The notes beneath the pieces were generated by a model. The model was not told where the DNA came from, ran no database searches, and was given only the letters and a program-made list of their open reading frames with translations. This document shows, piece by piece, positions 34,722-49,100 of a stretch of DNA of 64,000 bases. The stretch's first letter is position 1, and each line of letters opens with the position of its first letter. A program made the position numbers and the translations under genes. Source of the stretch: Dimorphilus gyrociliatus (taxonomy: Eukaryota > Annelida > Polychaeta > Dinophilidae); assembly GCA_904063045.1 (NCBI GenBank), contig CAJFCJ010000007.1, positions 1,050,819 through 1,114,818 on the forward strand, read 5' to 3'.

Positions 34722-37700
34722 TATTTATAATTTGTGCTTCCATTCTCGAGCAAATATATATAAAATTTGTATTTATATATTTATTCATATAATCTTTACA
34801 TGTGCTTGTAAATACTCTTATTTTGTCACAAAATGATATGCATGCTAGACGAAAAATGGATTTAAAAAAACAATAAAAAACTCAATGAATTCTTCTTCTT
34901 TATAAAAACAATATATGTGTGTCAATGAAATAAGCATAAAATGCTTAAGTAAATAAATAACAAATTAAGGATTTAGTTGAATAGGTAAAGGTGGGTGGAG
35001 GAAACTGAAAAAAAAAGAGAAGAATGGAGATTAAAAGAAGGAGAAAGGAGAAAATTAAAAAGGAATAATTCTCTACTTGAGACGTAAAATGACAGCATTT
35101 TTTCTCGTTTTCAAGTGTTTACTTAATTTCAAATATTTAAGAAATATTTTTCGTAAGATAGGAGTAAAACCGAACTTAGAAAGTATAACCGGAGGCTGTA
35201 TATCGCGACACTTGTGAGGGCTTTAGGTTCGATCGGGATTAGTAAATGTGAAAGCTTTGCCTAAAGCATTTTGTAGCAATTCCATCCGAGCAGGGGTGGT
35301 AGGGGGTAAAGGAATGAAAAGATAAGAGAAAAAGAATCCTTAAAGCCTTTTAACCCTCAAATTAGCAGGAACTTTCATTCTTTATATCTTAATCGTCTAT
35401 TATTTGTTTTTACTTCTGTTCATATTATAACGACACTCATTCACTTCGATTATTCGAGAAAAGAAAAGATATGAATAGAAAAAAGAGAAAATTTAGCACT
35501 TTTTAACCCTGCATAGGACTGAAAGGGGAAATAGTGAAACCCATAAAATATACAACCTGATAACATGTTCGAACAATAGCAATAGCGGTAAATGTACAAG
35601 AAAATAGGTGGAGTTTAAGCGTATGAAAAGGAGAAAAGAGGTGTGCAAATAGAGAACGCGTGAAGAGTCGCCTGGAGCTCGAGTACGGGCTCTAAGCTGC
35701 CAGGTCTTTTTCATTCACCGTCAAATAGAACTTAACTACTATTTGCTTCACACAAACAGCTCCGCACTTAACAAAACGGCAGCCGTATTTATATGAATGC
35801 CGATGAACAATTATATTGGACTAATCGCTTCAACGAGTTGAAAATTTTGGACAAAAACATAAAGGAAAGAAGAAAATGGTAAAAGTGAACTAACAGAAAA
35901 AATGTGTAGTGTAGGTATGTGTATTTACTTATTGAAATCGAAGGACATTGAGTGATAAGAAGATAAAGGACACACGCAAACACGCAGATGGAAGTAAAAA
36001 AAAAAGGGATAAGACGACGTGGAAGGGTGTTAGGGTTATAAGGGAGAGAGGGGTGGAATATATACTTGGCAGACAAACACTTGTCCTTTCACACGCGGGG
36101 CAACCCGAGCATAAATCAATCCAACCGTTTTTGCGCAGCTCGCCAATTGATGAGGCGAAAGAATGGATTAAGGCAAATGTTTCTAATTAGCTCAAATGCG
36201 GGGCGGCCTGTAATCTGCTAGTGTTTAAGTAGAGCCGCTCACGGATCGTTGAATGCACTGCAACTCTTTGAATATATGATGTATCTCTACGTATCTATAT
36301 TTTATTAGCCTTTAACTTTCTTTTCTAATTTTCTTTCTTTTTTTTCATCTCATTTCCTTCCGGAGGGAGTCTGGCATCCCTGACTCTTTTTCCGTAATGT
36401 CATCTCTTTCATTCATTCGATCTCTCTATCTACAAACTATATACACCGTGTTTTACATTGCCCTAATTCTGTTATTCTCTTTGTGAGAATTTAAATAAAT
36501 TTTCAGCACCACAACGTTTACTCAATGCCGTTTCGTTGCTGCAGAGAGTGAGTATCGATCAAAGTTCAATGGGCGACTGCTTTTGTGTTGGACGCCAAAC
36601 TTTCAATGTAGTATTGATGCAAAGCTTTCGGGCTCGTTAATCCAAATAATTAAACAAACCCGTCGAATTAATATCTGTATTCTCTCTCTCTCCCTCGCTC
36701 GCTAACTCTGTGTCTGTCTATTTCCCTGAAGCGCATGCGTTTATACGTCAGGTCGTAAAGTTCGATGCGCTAATTGCCCTTGGAAACATTGACCGTCGTC
36801 TTCCGGCTAATCAGCGTGCAGTCGCTTTTATCCTCCTTTACAGAGCCTCAATTAACCAAGTCCGAAGTCTAACGAGCTCGCAGAATTGCACGTGTAGACG
36901 CCCCGCCTCTGTTTCAGAAGCCTGCTGTGCGCTCGAGGCAAATTATTACATTTCTCCTATATCTCTCCTAGTTGATTGACGTAATGGGTAAAATGTTCAG
37001 GAGCCGGAAAGTTAGATACATAGCTTGTGATGAAAGATTTATACATATTAAAAGATGTAGAATTGTTGTTTATACATTGGTTTTGTGTACTGTTAATGAT
37101 TTCGTTGTTTTCAGTCGATAGAGTGGAAATTTTTTTTTTTGTTAAAACTGCACTGCTTCATGAGAAAGGAGTAATTCGTCTACTGCAATTATTTTAAATG
37201 TATTCCCTATTATTCTCACAAACCCCAACATTTTACCGCATTTATGAAAAAAAAACGGTTGTTTTCAACATTTGTTCGATTTGATGCAATTATGTGCCAT
37301 TTGCGTTTATGCTGATTACCCTTCCGCACGCTTTTCTACTGCAATTGCGACCGAGTTGCAATGGTGCGGAATTCTTTGAAATGACAAACAATCGTAGACG
37401 CGTTTATCCAGATAATCTTCAATCAGAATGTTCTAAGCTCGCCAATCGACCGGCATTTTCGAGTGGCAAACTTTGCCAGATTCTTTTTCTCTATTTAATA
37501 CTCAACTAAATACACTCTCGCTATACCAGTATATATCTTCGTAAACCAGTTTGCCTATATACTATACATATACACCCATATTGTAACACCATTATGTGTA
37601 TATTGACATTGGCACCATACACGCAGGTGCGATTACTAATTTAAAACAATATCCAACAGATTTATACAGTCAAAATATTTATAGACACTGCTTAATTACG

Positions 37701-39466
37701 TAATTTCAACACGCAGTGAGGGTCCTTTCCGTAAAGTGAATTTTTCTATAAATATATACATGTATTTATTTCCATAAAAGCAAAAAAGTGCTTACCCTTT
37801 TAACGGGATTTTTTTCATATATTGCTGTACATACTGATTGTCCGTATTATTCCATATTTTTTACTTCATGTATATACTCTTACATCTGTTTTGAATATCT
37901 TAACTGATAAGCTTTTATAGAGATTTAATGCAATCAGGCCTAGTGCTATCACATACAAAAACCGTTCACCGCGTGTGATTTACGAGTGTTGTTGGTCGTA
38001 CGGACAGTTTAACAGAAAGATGACACGCTTGATAAGCAAACGATGTCAAAGTGCGCATCATCCATACAAACAGCAGCTACCGATGAAAAACAACGATTGG
38101 GGTGGGAAGAAGAGCGAATATAATATTTTTGAAAAATTGATAGAGAGAAAAAATAACGAATAAACGAACGAATTGGAAGCAAAAGGAGGATAGAGAGAAG
38201 AGAAAAACAGAGGAGAGACCATCGTCGATTGGGGAAGGGCATAAATTTCAATTTGCTTCGTTTATCGGTGCTAAAGCGCGGTTTTATCGGCGAAAAAGTT
38301 TTGATAGGCACTCGGAGAATACTCGTTGGAAGTCAATAGATGATGTAATATAGTATAGAAAACAATGGATCGTTGAGCGGACTGGAGTTGGCGTTCAACT
38401 TCCTCTTTAGTTACTGTGCGTATACAACTTAATACAAGTTATATGCTATGCACATAAATATTATTTGTTGAGCATATAGAACTTAATTGTTAATAGTTTT
38501 TAAACGATAATCCGGTATTGTTCCTTACACAGGTACATATATGGAGCAAAAGTAGTACAATGTATCCCTAACTAATAACACATTTCGTTCCTGTCATTTC
38601 TGCCTGAACGAGGGCGAAATGTCATAAATAAACACCGTCGAGTTGATTTGTTTACTCACCACGTATGTATAATAGAGATTCGCTAAGAATAACAAAGAGA
38701 AAAAGAAACAATTAAATAGAAATTTACTATATACAGTAAACGACAAAAAAAACGTTGGCGGATCGAAAGTTGATTGACAAGGTATTCGAACCTTATCAAC
38801 GGTAAACACGCGCTGCTCTAGTTAATATCGGGCTAATACAAGGTGTTATCAATAAAGTCTTTGTTCTTCTTGTCTAATCATAGCCACTATCTAGATAAGG
38901 AACGAAAACAGCAAATGTTTTCTCAATACCTTCTGTCGCTCTGGATTGGTGAGGGTGACAATGTTCTGACAAGTAAGCAGATGCTCACTACTATCAGTTT
39001 TCAGACAACAGCCGTCGGGGAGCGGTAAATTAACTAGGCGATAAAGAAACGCATTTACAGAACAAAGAGTAGAAAACTGTAATCCTTCGCAGTCACTATG
39101 TAAACAACTATGCCCTCATTTTCATTGATTAGCACCATGCGCCCGGTTGCCGTTCTGCGCTATATAGAAGCGCCGCTAACATTTCTGTCAAAAGTGTAAT
39201 AGCTTCCGAAGGCGTCACTAAGCGTTCAATCAAGATCTAGTTGAGGAAAATGACCGTCATTAAACGCACGCACATTTGAAAACGCCGACACTGAGGTGTG
39301 TTGCGCATGTTTCGCCTATTATAAGAGTGCTTTCGAATTGATTTAACAGCGCCATACTGTTTTCAACATCACAATGCAATCGTTGAGAAAAAGTCGTATG
39401 AGCGCTTCTTTTAAAAATCCTTTTCGTATTATCTAGTTATAAGGTGATGGCTTAAATCACAACAAC

Positions 39467-39481
39467 CAGCGCCATCTGTAG
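39467..39481 (-). promoter_or_regulatory. CTCF-like core motif (CTACAGATGGCGCTG in reverse)
   Basis: A strong match to the CTCF core including GCGCT. It lies between the Irx block and TLK, mirroring the site at 12893 on the other flank. Confidence 0.4.
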
Positions 39482-39680
39482 TTTTAACCACGAACTAAAA
39501 ATATTCTTTTTTTTTTAAATTCTATATTGAAAAAATATCAACGTTTTAACTTTTTAAATTGTAAGGAGCGCACATCTTTGTGTTCTTACTCATCACAAAA
39601 TCATGCTTTTATGTTGAAAGAAAAGACTAATTGGGTTCGTCGAACGAAAATACTGAAGAAGCCTCTTGTCCAACCAATTT

Positions 39681-42600
39681 TCAGCTTAGAATTGAGCTTT
39701 CTATACTAGAATGTTGCGATTTAGACCTCATGCCAGAAGGTTTTAAGTAGTCGTCCCCATACAATTGCATTACATCGGGTCTCTCCTCCTTATGATACTT
39801 GAGACATCGTCGCATAAAATACTATAAAAAAAAAGTTGATGGATTAGTTAAACAAACTTATATTTCTCTAAACAAGATTGTTTGTCAAACCTTGGCTTCG
39901 TTGCTAACTACAGGTTTCGGTGGGAATTCAACTTCAGTAGCTTTCAAAATAGTGTTCTCTTCCAGTATGGCAGCTTGTGTGAGATTATTCCCAAAAGGCT
40001 AAATAAATTTTTGGATTATTTTCAAACATATTTAAAAATAATCCAGTTATCTTACCTTTTTTCCATATAAACATTGGTAAAATATGACGCCAACACTCCA
40101 AACGTCTACTTTCGATGAAATCTTTGGTGGATCTTTACCAACAATAAAACATTCTGGAGGTAGATACCAATAGGTACCTGCTCCTTGTGAAGTCAAGTCA
40201 ATACCAGTACCATCATCGGAATTATCCATAACTTTACTTAATCCGAAATCGGTTATCTTGATTTCTCCACTTAAAGATCCAGCTCCAAGAAGAATATTCC
40301 CCGGTTTCAAGTCATAATGTATGACTGGTGGCTTTATCGAATTAAGGTATCGGAGAGCAGAAACCGTTTGAACTATAATAGACCTAGCTTCGCGTTCCGG
40401 CAATTGTTTACATTGTTTCAGATGGAAGTCGAGGTCGTTGCCTTCGCACAATTCTAATACGGTACAAAACGAGTTCGTGTCAATTTCAAAAACATCAAAT
40501 AATCTGACGATACGAGGATGTTCCAGTGACTTGTGAATATTATATTCTCGAAGAGCATGTTTTATATAATTCGCTTTCTTATCATCTTTCCATTCTTTGT
40601 TAAGTTGATGGATTTTACAGGCAACGTATCGTTGTTCTTTCAAATCAAAAGCCTTATGAACTTCGCTGAAGCCACCCTTTCCTAACAAATATAATAAGAG
40701 GTAACGATCGTTCAATATAGTCTGATTTGTAAATCTAGAGTTATCCTCGGCTGCAATGCGCTTTAATTCACGTATATGTAAATTTCGCTCACGTTCAAGC
40801 TTTTCTAGCTCAGCTTGTAAATCAGTATCCTCACGTTTAAGTGCCTGACTTCTTAGTTTTAATATCTCATCACATGCATGCCATTCTTGCCCAGACATTT
40901 GATTATTGGCAACATCACGAGATGTCGGCTTTGCAAACCCGTCTTGCTGCACGCTAGCAGCAGCAAGGGCAGCAGCAGCCGCTTTCCCTCGTTTTGTAGT
41001 GGGATTTTCAGGAGGTGGTTTCCTTTTAAGCAGTAACTTTCTTTGTTTTTCTATTTCGTCCCTTTCGGAAGTTATGCGTTCTTGTTGTTTGAGTCTCTCT
41101 GTAAAAGCAAATCCATCTACCCAATTTTCAACAAATGTCGCCCCTTGTCGTTGATTAATAAATTGGCCTAATCGTAAACGATTTTCCATACACTTTTGCC
41201 TAGCTGTTTTTCTATCTAATTCACTTTTTTCGATAAGTAATTTCTTTGTAAAAGTAAGACATTTAGCTATTGTGTCTTTATCTTTCTCTATAAGTTTACT
41301 TTGGGCCACGATTTGTTGCCTAAGTTTATCTGATTCTTGTTCTAGAGAGGCAATTTTGGAATTTTTTGTCTCCAAATCGGACGCTGATTGAGCTTCCTTA
41401 TTTCTTAGTTCAACATAAGTAAGGTCGGTTTGAGAATATTTATGTTCTAATTGTAGTTTTCTGTCGTTAAATGAGTTTGGTTGTTTCTGGAAGATTGGAT
41501 GAAAAGTCATAAAATATTAATATGATTACATTAAGTGGACAAAGCTAAGATCCTTACCATCGTAACTTGTAATGGACTATAAATTCTTGACGGACTGCAT
41601 GCTTGAATAGGGGGAGAAACAGTTTGACTGACTCCTCGATTAGGACTACTAGAAGAAATTTGAGTCTATGGTAGAAAAACATGTCAATTTAATAGGTTAA
41701 AAGATACTATTATTTTATATTCACGTGCTAAAAATAGCATATAAAATATATTTTTAAAAAATTACCTTGTTGAAATAATCTTGTATTTTCTTAGAATTAT
41801 TATCACTCTTAGCTGTCTTCCCGTGTCCTGTTTAAGGAAATAATCACCTATTTATTTAAAGACACAGATAACAATACAACTCTCAAATATGTTTGATAAT
41901 AAAGTAAAATTAGAAGAAAATAGAAATTGACAGCAACCCTTGTTGAATGGCCTATTGTATGGAGTCTGCAAGATAACATTTGCTCACAGTATTGCATATT
42001 AGTAGTAACTCATTAACTTTTATAAAAAAAAAGACAAGGGGATATTTAATTCGTATTCGAGCTGATTTATTTTATTGTATTACTGCGCCAATATTTAAAG
42101 TCAATATTCTCCGAGGTCCTATGATCGAATTCAATACATACCAGTGTTATTTCCGTCACACAGGTCACCGGTTTTACGTTTTCTTTTCCGATCCAGACCT
42201 GAACCGGTACGAGACTTTTCTGGTGTCTATTTTTAACGGAAAAACATATTAAGTGCATTGATTTTAAGTCATATTAGGCAATATTTTTATGAATTTCATT
42301 TCCGTAAGAAAATAAGTTAATTTCTTAATAATGAAAGAATTTACCACATCTGTATCATCGCTATTGGTACTTTGTAAAGAACTGGCACTCAGATTTGAAT
42401 CGGTTTGTTGCGAATGACTTTGAGGAACGACAAAAAGTCGTGAATCAGATTGAATGGGAACCATTCTGGCTTCTAATAGTGCTTGCTTTCTAGGATCGAT
42501 TTCAAACGTTCCTATTTTAAAAGCTAAACAGAAACAATAGGTTAAATAAAGTAAAGATCAAAGTATATAAAAATCACCATCATCATTCGGAGACCGCCTC

Positions 42601-42710
42601 ATATTGCTGGTGGAAGTGCCATAAATTGACGATGCATTCGCAAATAAACATGGCGCCTCTTGAGGTTTGGAAGAATCAGAAAAAGGTAACGGCTCACTTC
42701 TTTTGTCCAT
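39681..42710 (-). CDS. TLK: Tousled-like serine/threonine kinase
   Basis: A nuclear kinase that phosphorylates the histone chaperone ASF1 during replication and chromatin assembly. Eight exons on the minus strand: 42710-42578, 42523-42345, 42226-42142, 41827-41766, 41665-41558, 41486-40056, 39998-39891 and 39821-39681. The total is 748 residues (human about 770). Conserved N-terminal [15 protein letters not shown] is followed by a nuclear RKRKRK cluster and [10 protein letters not shown] coiled coil spans about residues 200-290, with RLRLGQF and [13 protein letters not shown]. The C-terminal kinase domain has [13 protein letters not shown], the lysine in [31 protein letters not shown] and [13 protein letters not shown]. 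The C-terminus is shorter than in vertebrates. The ATG follows cacag directly, so a leader intron is possible. Most introns are 54-118 bp. Confidence 0.96.
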
Positions 42711-43908
42711 CTGTGATATAGGGTGGCTATCCAGGCGTCACAGGTTTTACTGCTGGACGCAGCTAGGCCTAGAATGAGGTAAATTAAGAATATTACAGTT
42801 AAATTTTATTTCGCATAAAACATTCTAAGAACAGAAGACGCCACCTTGTAGTAAAAGTTGTAACTAATACAATCACTATTTCTAGTCCTTTTGCAACCTT
42901 TTAGGTTGCAGGTTCCGCAGTGCTAAAATTTCCAACTTCAGTTTAACACTTCAATATAATTGAAATTGTTCACTAAAACGTAGAAATATGGAAAATTCGG
43001 CAATTAATATAATCAAGGATAACAAAAGGGTACACCAATATACTCAATGTAAACAAATCAGTGCAGACAGAGGCGACATCTGTTAAACTTGGCGACAGCC
43101 GGTTTATTGAATTCACATTAATCTCTCAACAACCAGATGGAGCCAGCAGTATTGCACCAAGTAAATCTTAAATCTCGAAAGTAGTATGAGGCAGACTGTC
43201 GGAAAAATATCTTTACAAAAGAATATGGTGGTCCGTGAGAAATGGCTTTGTTGTGGACATATTGCTAGATTGTAATATACTCACATTCTTTCAATTTAGC
43301 TAACACTAATTCAAAAATTACAGACTGCTGTGAATTTAAATTCTGTCTCGCTGTGTTGCCAATTTATCCTATATCTGAAGCTGATAGCACAGGGACTCAG
43401 ACGGTTAAAATTCACTATAAGTGGAAGTTAACTTTCGATTTCTTTCTAAAGAGAGAAAAAATTTATTTACACCCAGTTTCACTTTTGTTACAAATATCAA
43501 AAGAAATTAAGTTTTAGACGAACGAAAGTTTACCTAATCCCTGCTACCCCCCCCCTGTATCATGTTTTCTCCTCCCTTTACTCTTATTCTAATTATTATT
43601 GAAAGGTTTCAAGGCTAAAATAGGTATTTTCATTCTGAAATTTAACCTAAAACAGTTTGTTTAGATGACTTAAAAGAGTTTGAATGGGAAAATATTTTGA
43701 ATTCAATTTTCTTTTCATCTTTACAAATATGTATCAAACAGAAAATACATATATTACAATATACTGTTGAATAAAACTGATATTATCGAATATTTCAATT
43801 TATATAAGTTGAAATATTGATGAAGATAAGATATTACTATGAAAAAAATATTTTTTAGATAATTAACAAATATTTCAGTTTAATCTATTTATCTACTTAT
43901 CATCCAAG

Positions 43909-43929
43909 GAGAGAGAGAGAGAGAGAGAG
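43909..43929 (+). repeat. GA microsatellite
   Basis: About ten GA units. It could also bind GAGA-type factors. Confidence 0.9.
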
Positions 43930-45832
43930 GAATAGTTTTTAATGACTCTCCCATCGAAATCATTTGTGTATGACATTTCTAACAAAAAGCTTCTAATGTA
44001 GTAGGCGGGACAGGTAAAGAGAGAGGGAGGGGGTTATGTGGAAGGTGAGGGATAGATGAGTGGTATTAAGAAAACAAACTATTAGAAATTGAATAAAATA
44101 CTCAATAGAAAAAATGCTATATTAGGAATATCGGTTTTTTTAGAATGTCAAAAGCCTGTATCATTGAGGAGGAAAAAAAAGTCTTCTTTAATAGTCTATT
44201 GCCTTTTAATACATTGTAAAAATATATTATACAAACTTTTTAATATTATATACAATATATAATAATATAATAATATGCAATAATACAATATATACAGTAT
44301 ATATATATATATTTATATATATATACAATACTCTATATAGATACTGGAGAGTATATGCTTTTTTGCAATCATACTACACGAATATTAGTATAACAGCTAT
44401 TGAGTAAATACAGGCAGCTATTACTCTAACGCATATGAATATTATCTCAAAACCTGCATACAATTATAAAAAAAGGATCAATTTTTTGCAAACTAAAAGA
44501 GGATTGTTCTGTCCTTAATTACCTAGTTAATTAAAATAAGAGTATTAATTATTTTACTTATTATCGATATACTCAAATATATACATACTTTATATATTTG
44601 TATTATAACTAAATATTAAGTATAAATATTAATAATACTATTGAAAAAATTTTTTATTAATCATCTTTAGAAAAATGATAAGAACTCTTAAATAAATCTT
44701 ACTTCTTCTTTACATATAAAATAGACGATACGTTTTCAGGGATACGCAGCTTAGAGATTACAGGAAGAGGATAAATATAATGGGTAAAGGGGAAGAAAAA
44801 AAAAGAGAGAGAGAGGTAGGAGAGAGAAGAGGGAAGAGGAAATAAGAACTGCATTTTCTATGGGAAATTTTTCTTTACTTTTGCGATATGCACATAAACG
44901 TAAATTATTTCCATTATATAGAATATAATACAAGAAAACAAACTTGAGACTTTGAGTAAAATTAATTTAATTGGTAATTTTTCACCTAAATTCTTTTAAA
45001 AATAACTAAGTTATACATTGTGGATAAGTAATTGAAAAAAGAGAGAATTTAATAAAAGAACCTCGATACTAATGTTTTTTTCATTAAAAGTATTATTCCT
45101 TCCTATTGATACTAGCTAATTTAAGTAAATTCTTTCCTCTGCACTATTTTTAATTTAATCTTTTCATCCAGTCTTTCTTTATTTTTTTTTTTATATCTCT
45201 TGTTCACTATCTTTTTATTCTTTGTTTTCTATCTTTCTATATCCCTTTCTCTTTTCGGTTGAATTAGTTTGACAATTATTGAAAATTAGTGATTGGAACG
45301 GTAAATAATCTATTAGAGCTATACTCTAATGACTACAGTTAAAAGTTATAAAACAATAATGTATTATAAGTATTTCAGGGTATTAAATATAATCTCGTGA
45401 TTAAATACAAGATAAACACCAATTATTCTTATCCCAGTCTACCATGACAGCCTTAAACCTTAGTATTACAGTTAATCAAGTCACGTTGATTAATATTGAA
45501 TTATCCACCTTTTTATAGAAATTTCGATCGAAATTGCTTGTCCTATTTACGATAGCGATTACTGTCCAAAGTATAATACAATTGTTTACTGATAAATAGT
45601 TGACAAGAGGATTTCGCATTAATTTGAATAATTTAAACTGTACGATTTATTTCAGTTATCTCTTAAAATTCTTGTCTGTTTTTTATGCTCTTTTCATGAA
45701 AAATCAGTATCTGACAAGTAAACGAAAACATTTGGCAAATTAAACTAAAAAAAAAGAAAAAATAACAATAAAAAAAGACCATCTGAAATTTCATATATAC
45801 TGAATATACAGTGTATATACATATACAGTATA

Positions 45833-45857
45833 ATATATATATATATATATATATATA
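45833..45857. repeat. TA microsatellite
   Basis: About twelve TA units downstream of giantin. Confidence 0.9.
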
Positions 45858-46091
45858 AATTATATATATGTGAATCTTTCAGAATAACCAAATTTTTGAG
45901 ACCGTCCCCATTAATGATAATAATAATAAAAATAATAATGTCAATAACAATAAAGTAATAAATTATTCATCATTATTTTTTGGTTATTATCAAATTATCA
46001 CAGATGTTAATAAATTAGTAACAAATGCGTCTTTTTCTTCTAGCAAAAGAACATTTAGCATTGTTTTTTTTCCCAAAAAAAAAAAGTAGAA

Positions 46092-46097
46092 TTTATT
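46092..46097 (-). other. Poly(A) signal of giantin gene
   Basis: TTTATT on the plus strand reads AATAAA in the gene's direction, about 100 bp after its stop codon. Confidence 0.5.
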
Positions 46098-46192
46098 TGT
46101 ATCCTTTGTTTTTTTTTTGGTATAAAGAAAAACTAAACAAGATGACGAAGAAGAGGAACAAATGTTTCAGTCCGAAAAATAAACGGTTTTTT

Positions 46193-49100
46193 TTAAAACG
46201 AGCAACCCATCAGAGCGTAGATGTGTAACAAAAGTAAATATATCACAATTGAAACTTTCATTATATTAGCAGGCGATAACAATCGGCGCCAACCTTTCCG
46301 ACAAGTAACCAGGCGTTCGGCGTTTAAGAGAGATTTTCGTACTGTTCGTGCTGTGTTATTATTTTGAAAAAGAAAAAACGTATATTGAATATGAATGCTG
46401 TTATGATATGAATTTATTATACTCACTTAAGCCAACTTTTGGTATTAAATGCTTTTCTTCACTTTCCTGGCTATTTAAATCTTCAGGTATATCTATTGCT
46501 GTTGCGCCAGTAACAGTTGGAGGTCGTTCAGCCTATATAATATAGAATTTTAATATCAGTATAACTCTAAATACAATTATATCATATTATAATAGATTAC
46601 TTCTCTCTCTCTCATTCTTAATTCAAGATTAGCTATATTAAGTCTTTCTTCTAATTGTTCCCGTATCTCTTTTTCATTAGCTAATGATTCTGCTAACCGT
46701 TCCTTTTCTTCATTAGTTTTTCGCAGATCAACGTGTACATTAGCAAAATCAGAAAAAGGTGCCAATTCTATTTCTTCTTCAATGGGACTCGAAGGTGATT
46801 GCATCGTCGAAAAAGCACTTACGGGTCTTACATTGTCGGTATGCTTCCGGACCTTATCAGATTCTTCTGCTTGAAGGCTTTTAATCTGCTTTATATTAAA
46901 GAAAAGTATGAGATATAAACAAAATAAGGGAAAAAAACTACCTAACCTGAGATTTTAACTGACAGATGAGATCATCCCTATTTTTTAAAGCTTCAAAAGT
47001 TTGCTCTAGTTGATTATTTAACATTTCTGAATTCTTATAAGCTTCCTCTTCCCTTTTCTGAGCCTTGCTAAGCTCGACGTTTAAACGTTCTAAATCTGTT
47101 TCTTTCTCGTCTAAATCCATACCATATTTATCAATGACATTCTTTAGTTCACCTTCTCTATTCTCCTCGGAAAATTTGATTTTATCAAATAAGTCATTTA
47201 TTTGACGAATGAGTCGATTGTTGTCCTCTAAACTTTTTTCATGTGCGGGTTTTAATCTATTAAATTCATCTTCAATTCTTCCATTTTTATCCTCAAGCTC
47301 TACTAACTTACTTTGTAGAGAGTTATTTGAAGATTGGAATCGTAAAAGTTCTTGCCTTAGGGAGTTTATTTCTTTATGAGCTACTTCAGATTCGTCAATT
47401 TGACGTTGCAAGTCGTCTTTTTCTATAATAGAGCGATTTAAATCTGCTTTAATATGTTCCGAGTTATGAGAAAGAACGTCATTTTCTTGTTTGAGTAGTT
47501 CAATAGCATTTCTTAGATCTTCAACTTGAGTAGATAGTTCTATTATTTCAGTTTCATTCTCTGAATATTTAGATTTCATTTCAGTTAATTCAGTTTCTGT
47601 ATCAAATAAAGTATTCTTATAATCATCGCACTCGTCTTCCAAATTGAGAACTTGTTGTTCGTATTCTAATTTGATATTTGTTACTTCTGATGCTCTTTTT
47701 TCGATCTCCTTTATTAAGTTGTCCCTTTCGTTTTGTTGTTGAGCACTTTGTTTATCTATTTCTTGTCGCAATTCTTGTAAATTACATTCAGTCTCCTTTA
47801 ATCTATTCTCTAACTCTTTCTTCTCTTTTATTTCGTTTTCTGTCACATGTGTTTTATTTGAAAATTCTTCTTGCTGCCTTTCATATTCCGATCTTGTAGT
47901 GAAAAGCTGAAGTTCAAGTTCTTCAATAGTACCTCGAAAAACTTCTTGTTCTTGATTATACTCTTCCTTAACGTTTATTAATTCCTGTTTGAGATTATTC
48001 ACTTGGGCAATAATAGGTTTATTTGCTTCAATTTCATTTTGTAATAATTCATTTCTATCCTTCATGGCCTTCAGTTTGATAAGCATCCTGTCGCATTTAC
48101 TTTCAGCTATTTCTAATTTACTTTTGTTATCATTACTTTGCTTCTGCAATTCTTCTGTATTAATCTTTTTCAAGTGATTTAATTCAGACAATGCGGTTGC
48201 TAATTGAGCGTCGATATTTATTTTTTCAGTATTTACCATTTCCAATTGTGCTCTATTACATTCAAGATCTTCGTTTAGTTTAATAATTTCTTTTTGTTGT
48301 TCTTTTAATTTATTTTTGTTTTCCAGAGTCTGTTGAGACATTCCGGCGTTTAAATCTGAAATAACTTTTTGAAGATCGTCATTCTTTGACAACAGTTCGT
48401 GATTTTCATTTAAAAGCAATGCCATCCTTTCTTCATTTGAGTTTTCCGATTCAATTTTACTATTTTCTAAGTCTTTACTTAATGTTATAATTTTATCTTG
48501 TAACTCTTGAATTTTATCATCAGCTTCCTTTTCTTGATTATTGATCTTCGCTTTTAGGTCTTCAATTACCTTGTTTAAGTCTTCATTAACAGATGTCAAC
48601 TCACCGTTAACATTTAGCAAAGATTCGTATCTGTTTGAAATCTCTTCCATCGAATCTCTTTCAGCAGTCATTTTATCTAACTCAATTTGATACTTTTCAA
48701 CATCATCATTCAATTTTGAAACATTACTTTGTAGTTCCTTAATCTTATTATCTGAATCAGATTCATGCTGATTCTTATCGTGAGTTAAATCATCAATTCT
48801 TTTAGCTAGACAACTCTTTTCAGTTAATAGTAATTGATATTCACTCAAAAGAGATTCGCATCTCTTTGAAAGGTCCTCATTCAAATCTTGTAAACCACTA
48901 ATTTCTTTGCCATCAATAATCGTTTTATCTTGCCATGTCTGAAGCTTTTCCGTAAGAGTGCATCTTTCACTTTCTAATTCGCAGACTTTCTTTTCTAATT
49001 GCTCCATTTCGATTATTATCTTTTCTCCCTTTTTATTAGATTCATTCAAGTCGTGCTCTAATTTTCCAATAAGATTCGTTTTCTCATTCACGACAACTTC

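Larger units (their letters stand above)
34366..39680. other. Noncoding DNA downstream of IrxC, 5.3 kb
   Basis: It begins with TA microsatellites and AT-rich sequence to about 34.9 kb, then mixed sequence. A CTCF-like site is at 39467-39481. Short open frames near 35.5-38.3 kb show no domains or plausible splice partners. The sosondowah (Sowah) gene, often linked to Irx clusters in bilaterians, was not found here. Confidence 0.55.
42711..46192. other. Intergenic region TLK / giantin, 3.5 kb
   Basis: AT-rich and without a supported exon. It includes the TLK upstream region with a GGTGGCG-type CTCF-like variant near 42838-42850 and a one-base variant (AGATGGAGC) at 43135. It also holds a GA repeat, TA repeats and, close to 46192, the giantin 3' UTR. 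Confidence 0.5.

Noticed and set aside
35493-38311. Several 70-100-codon open frames downstream of IrxC
   Set aside because: Isolated, without recognisable domains, start context or splice-linked partners; consistent with chance in 5 kb of noncoding DNA.
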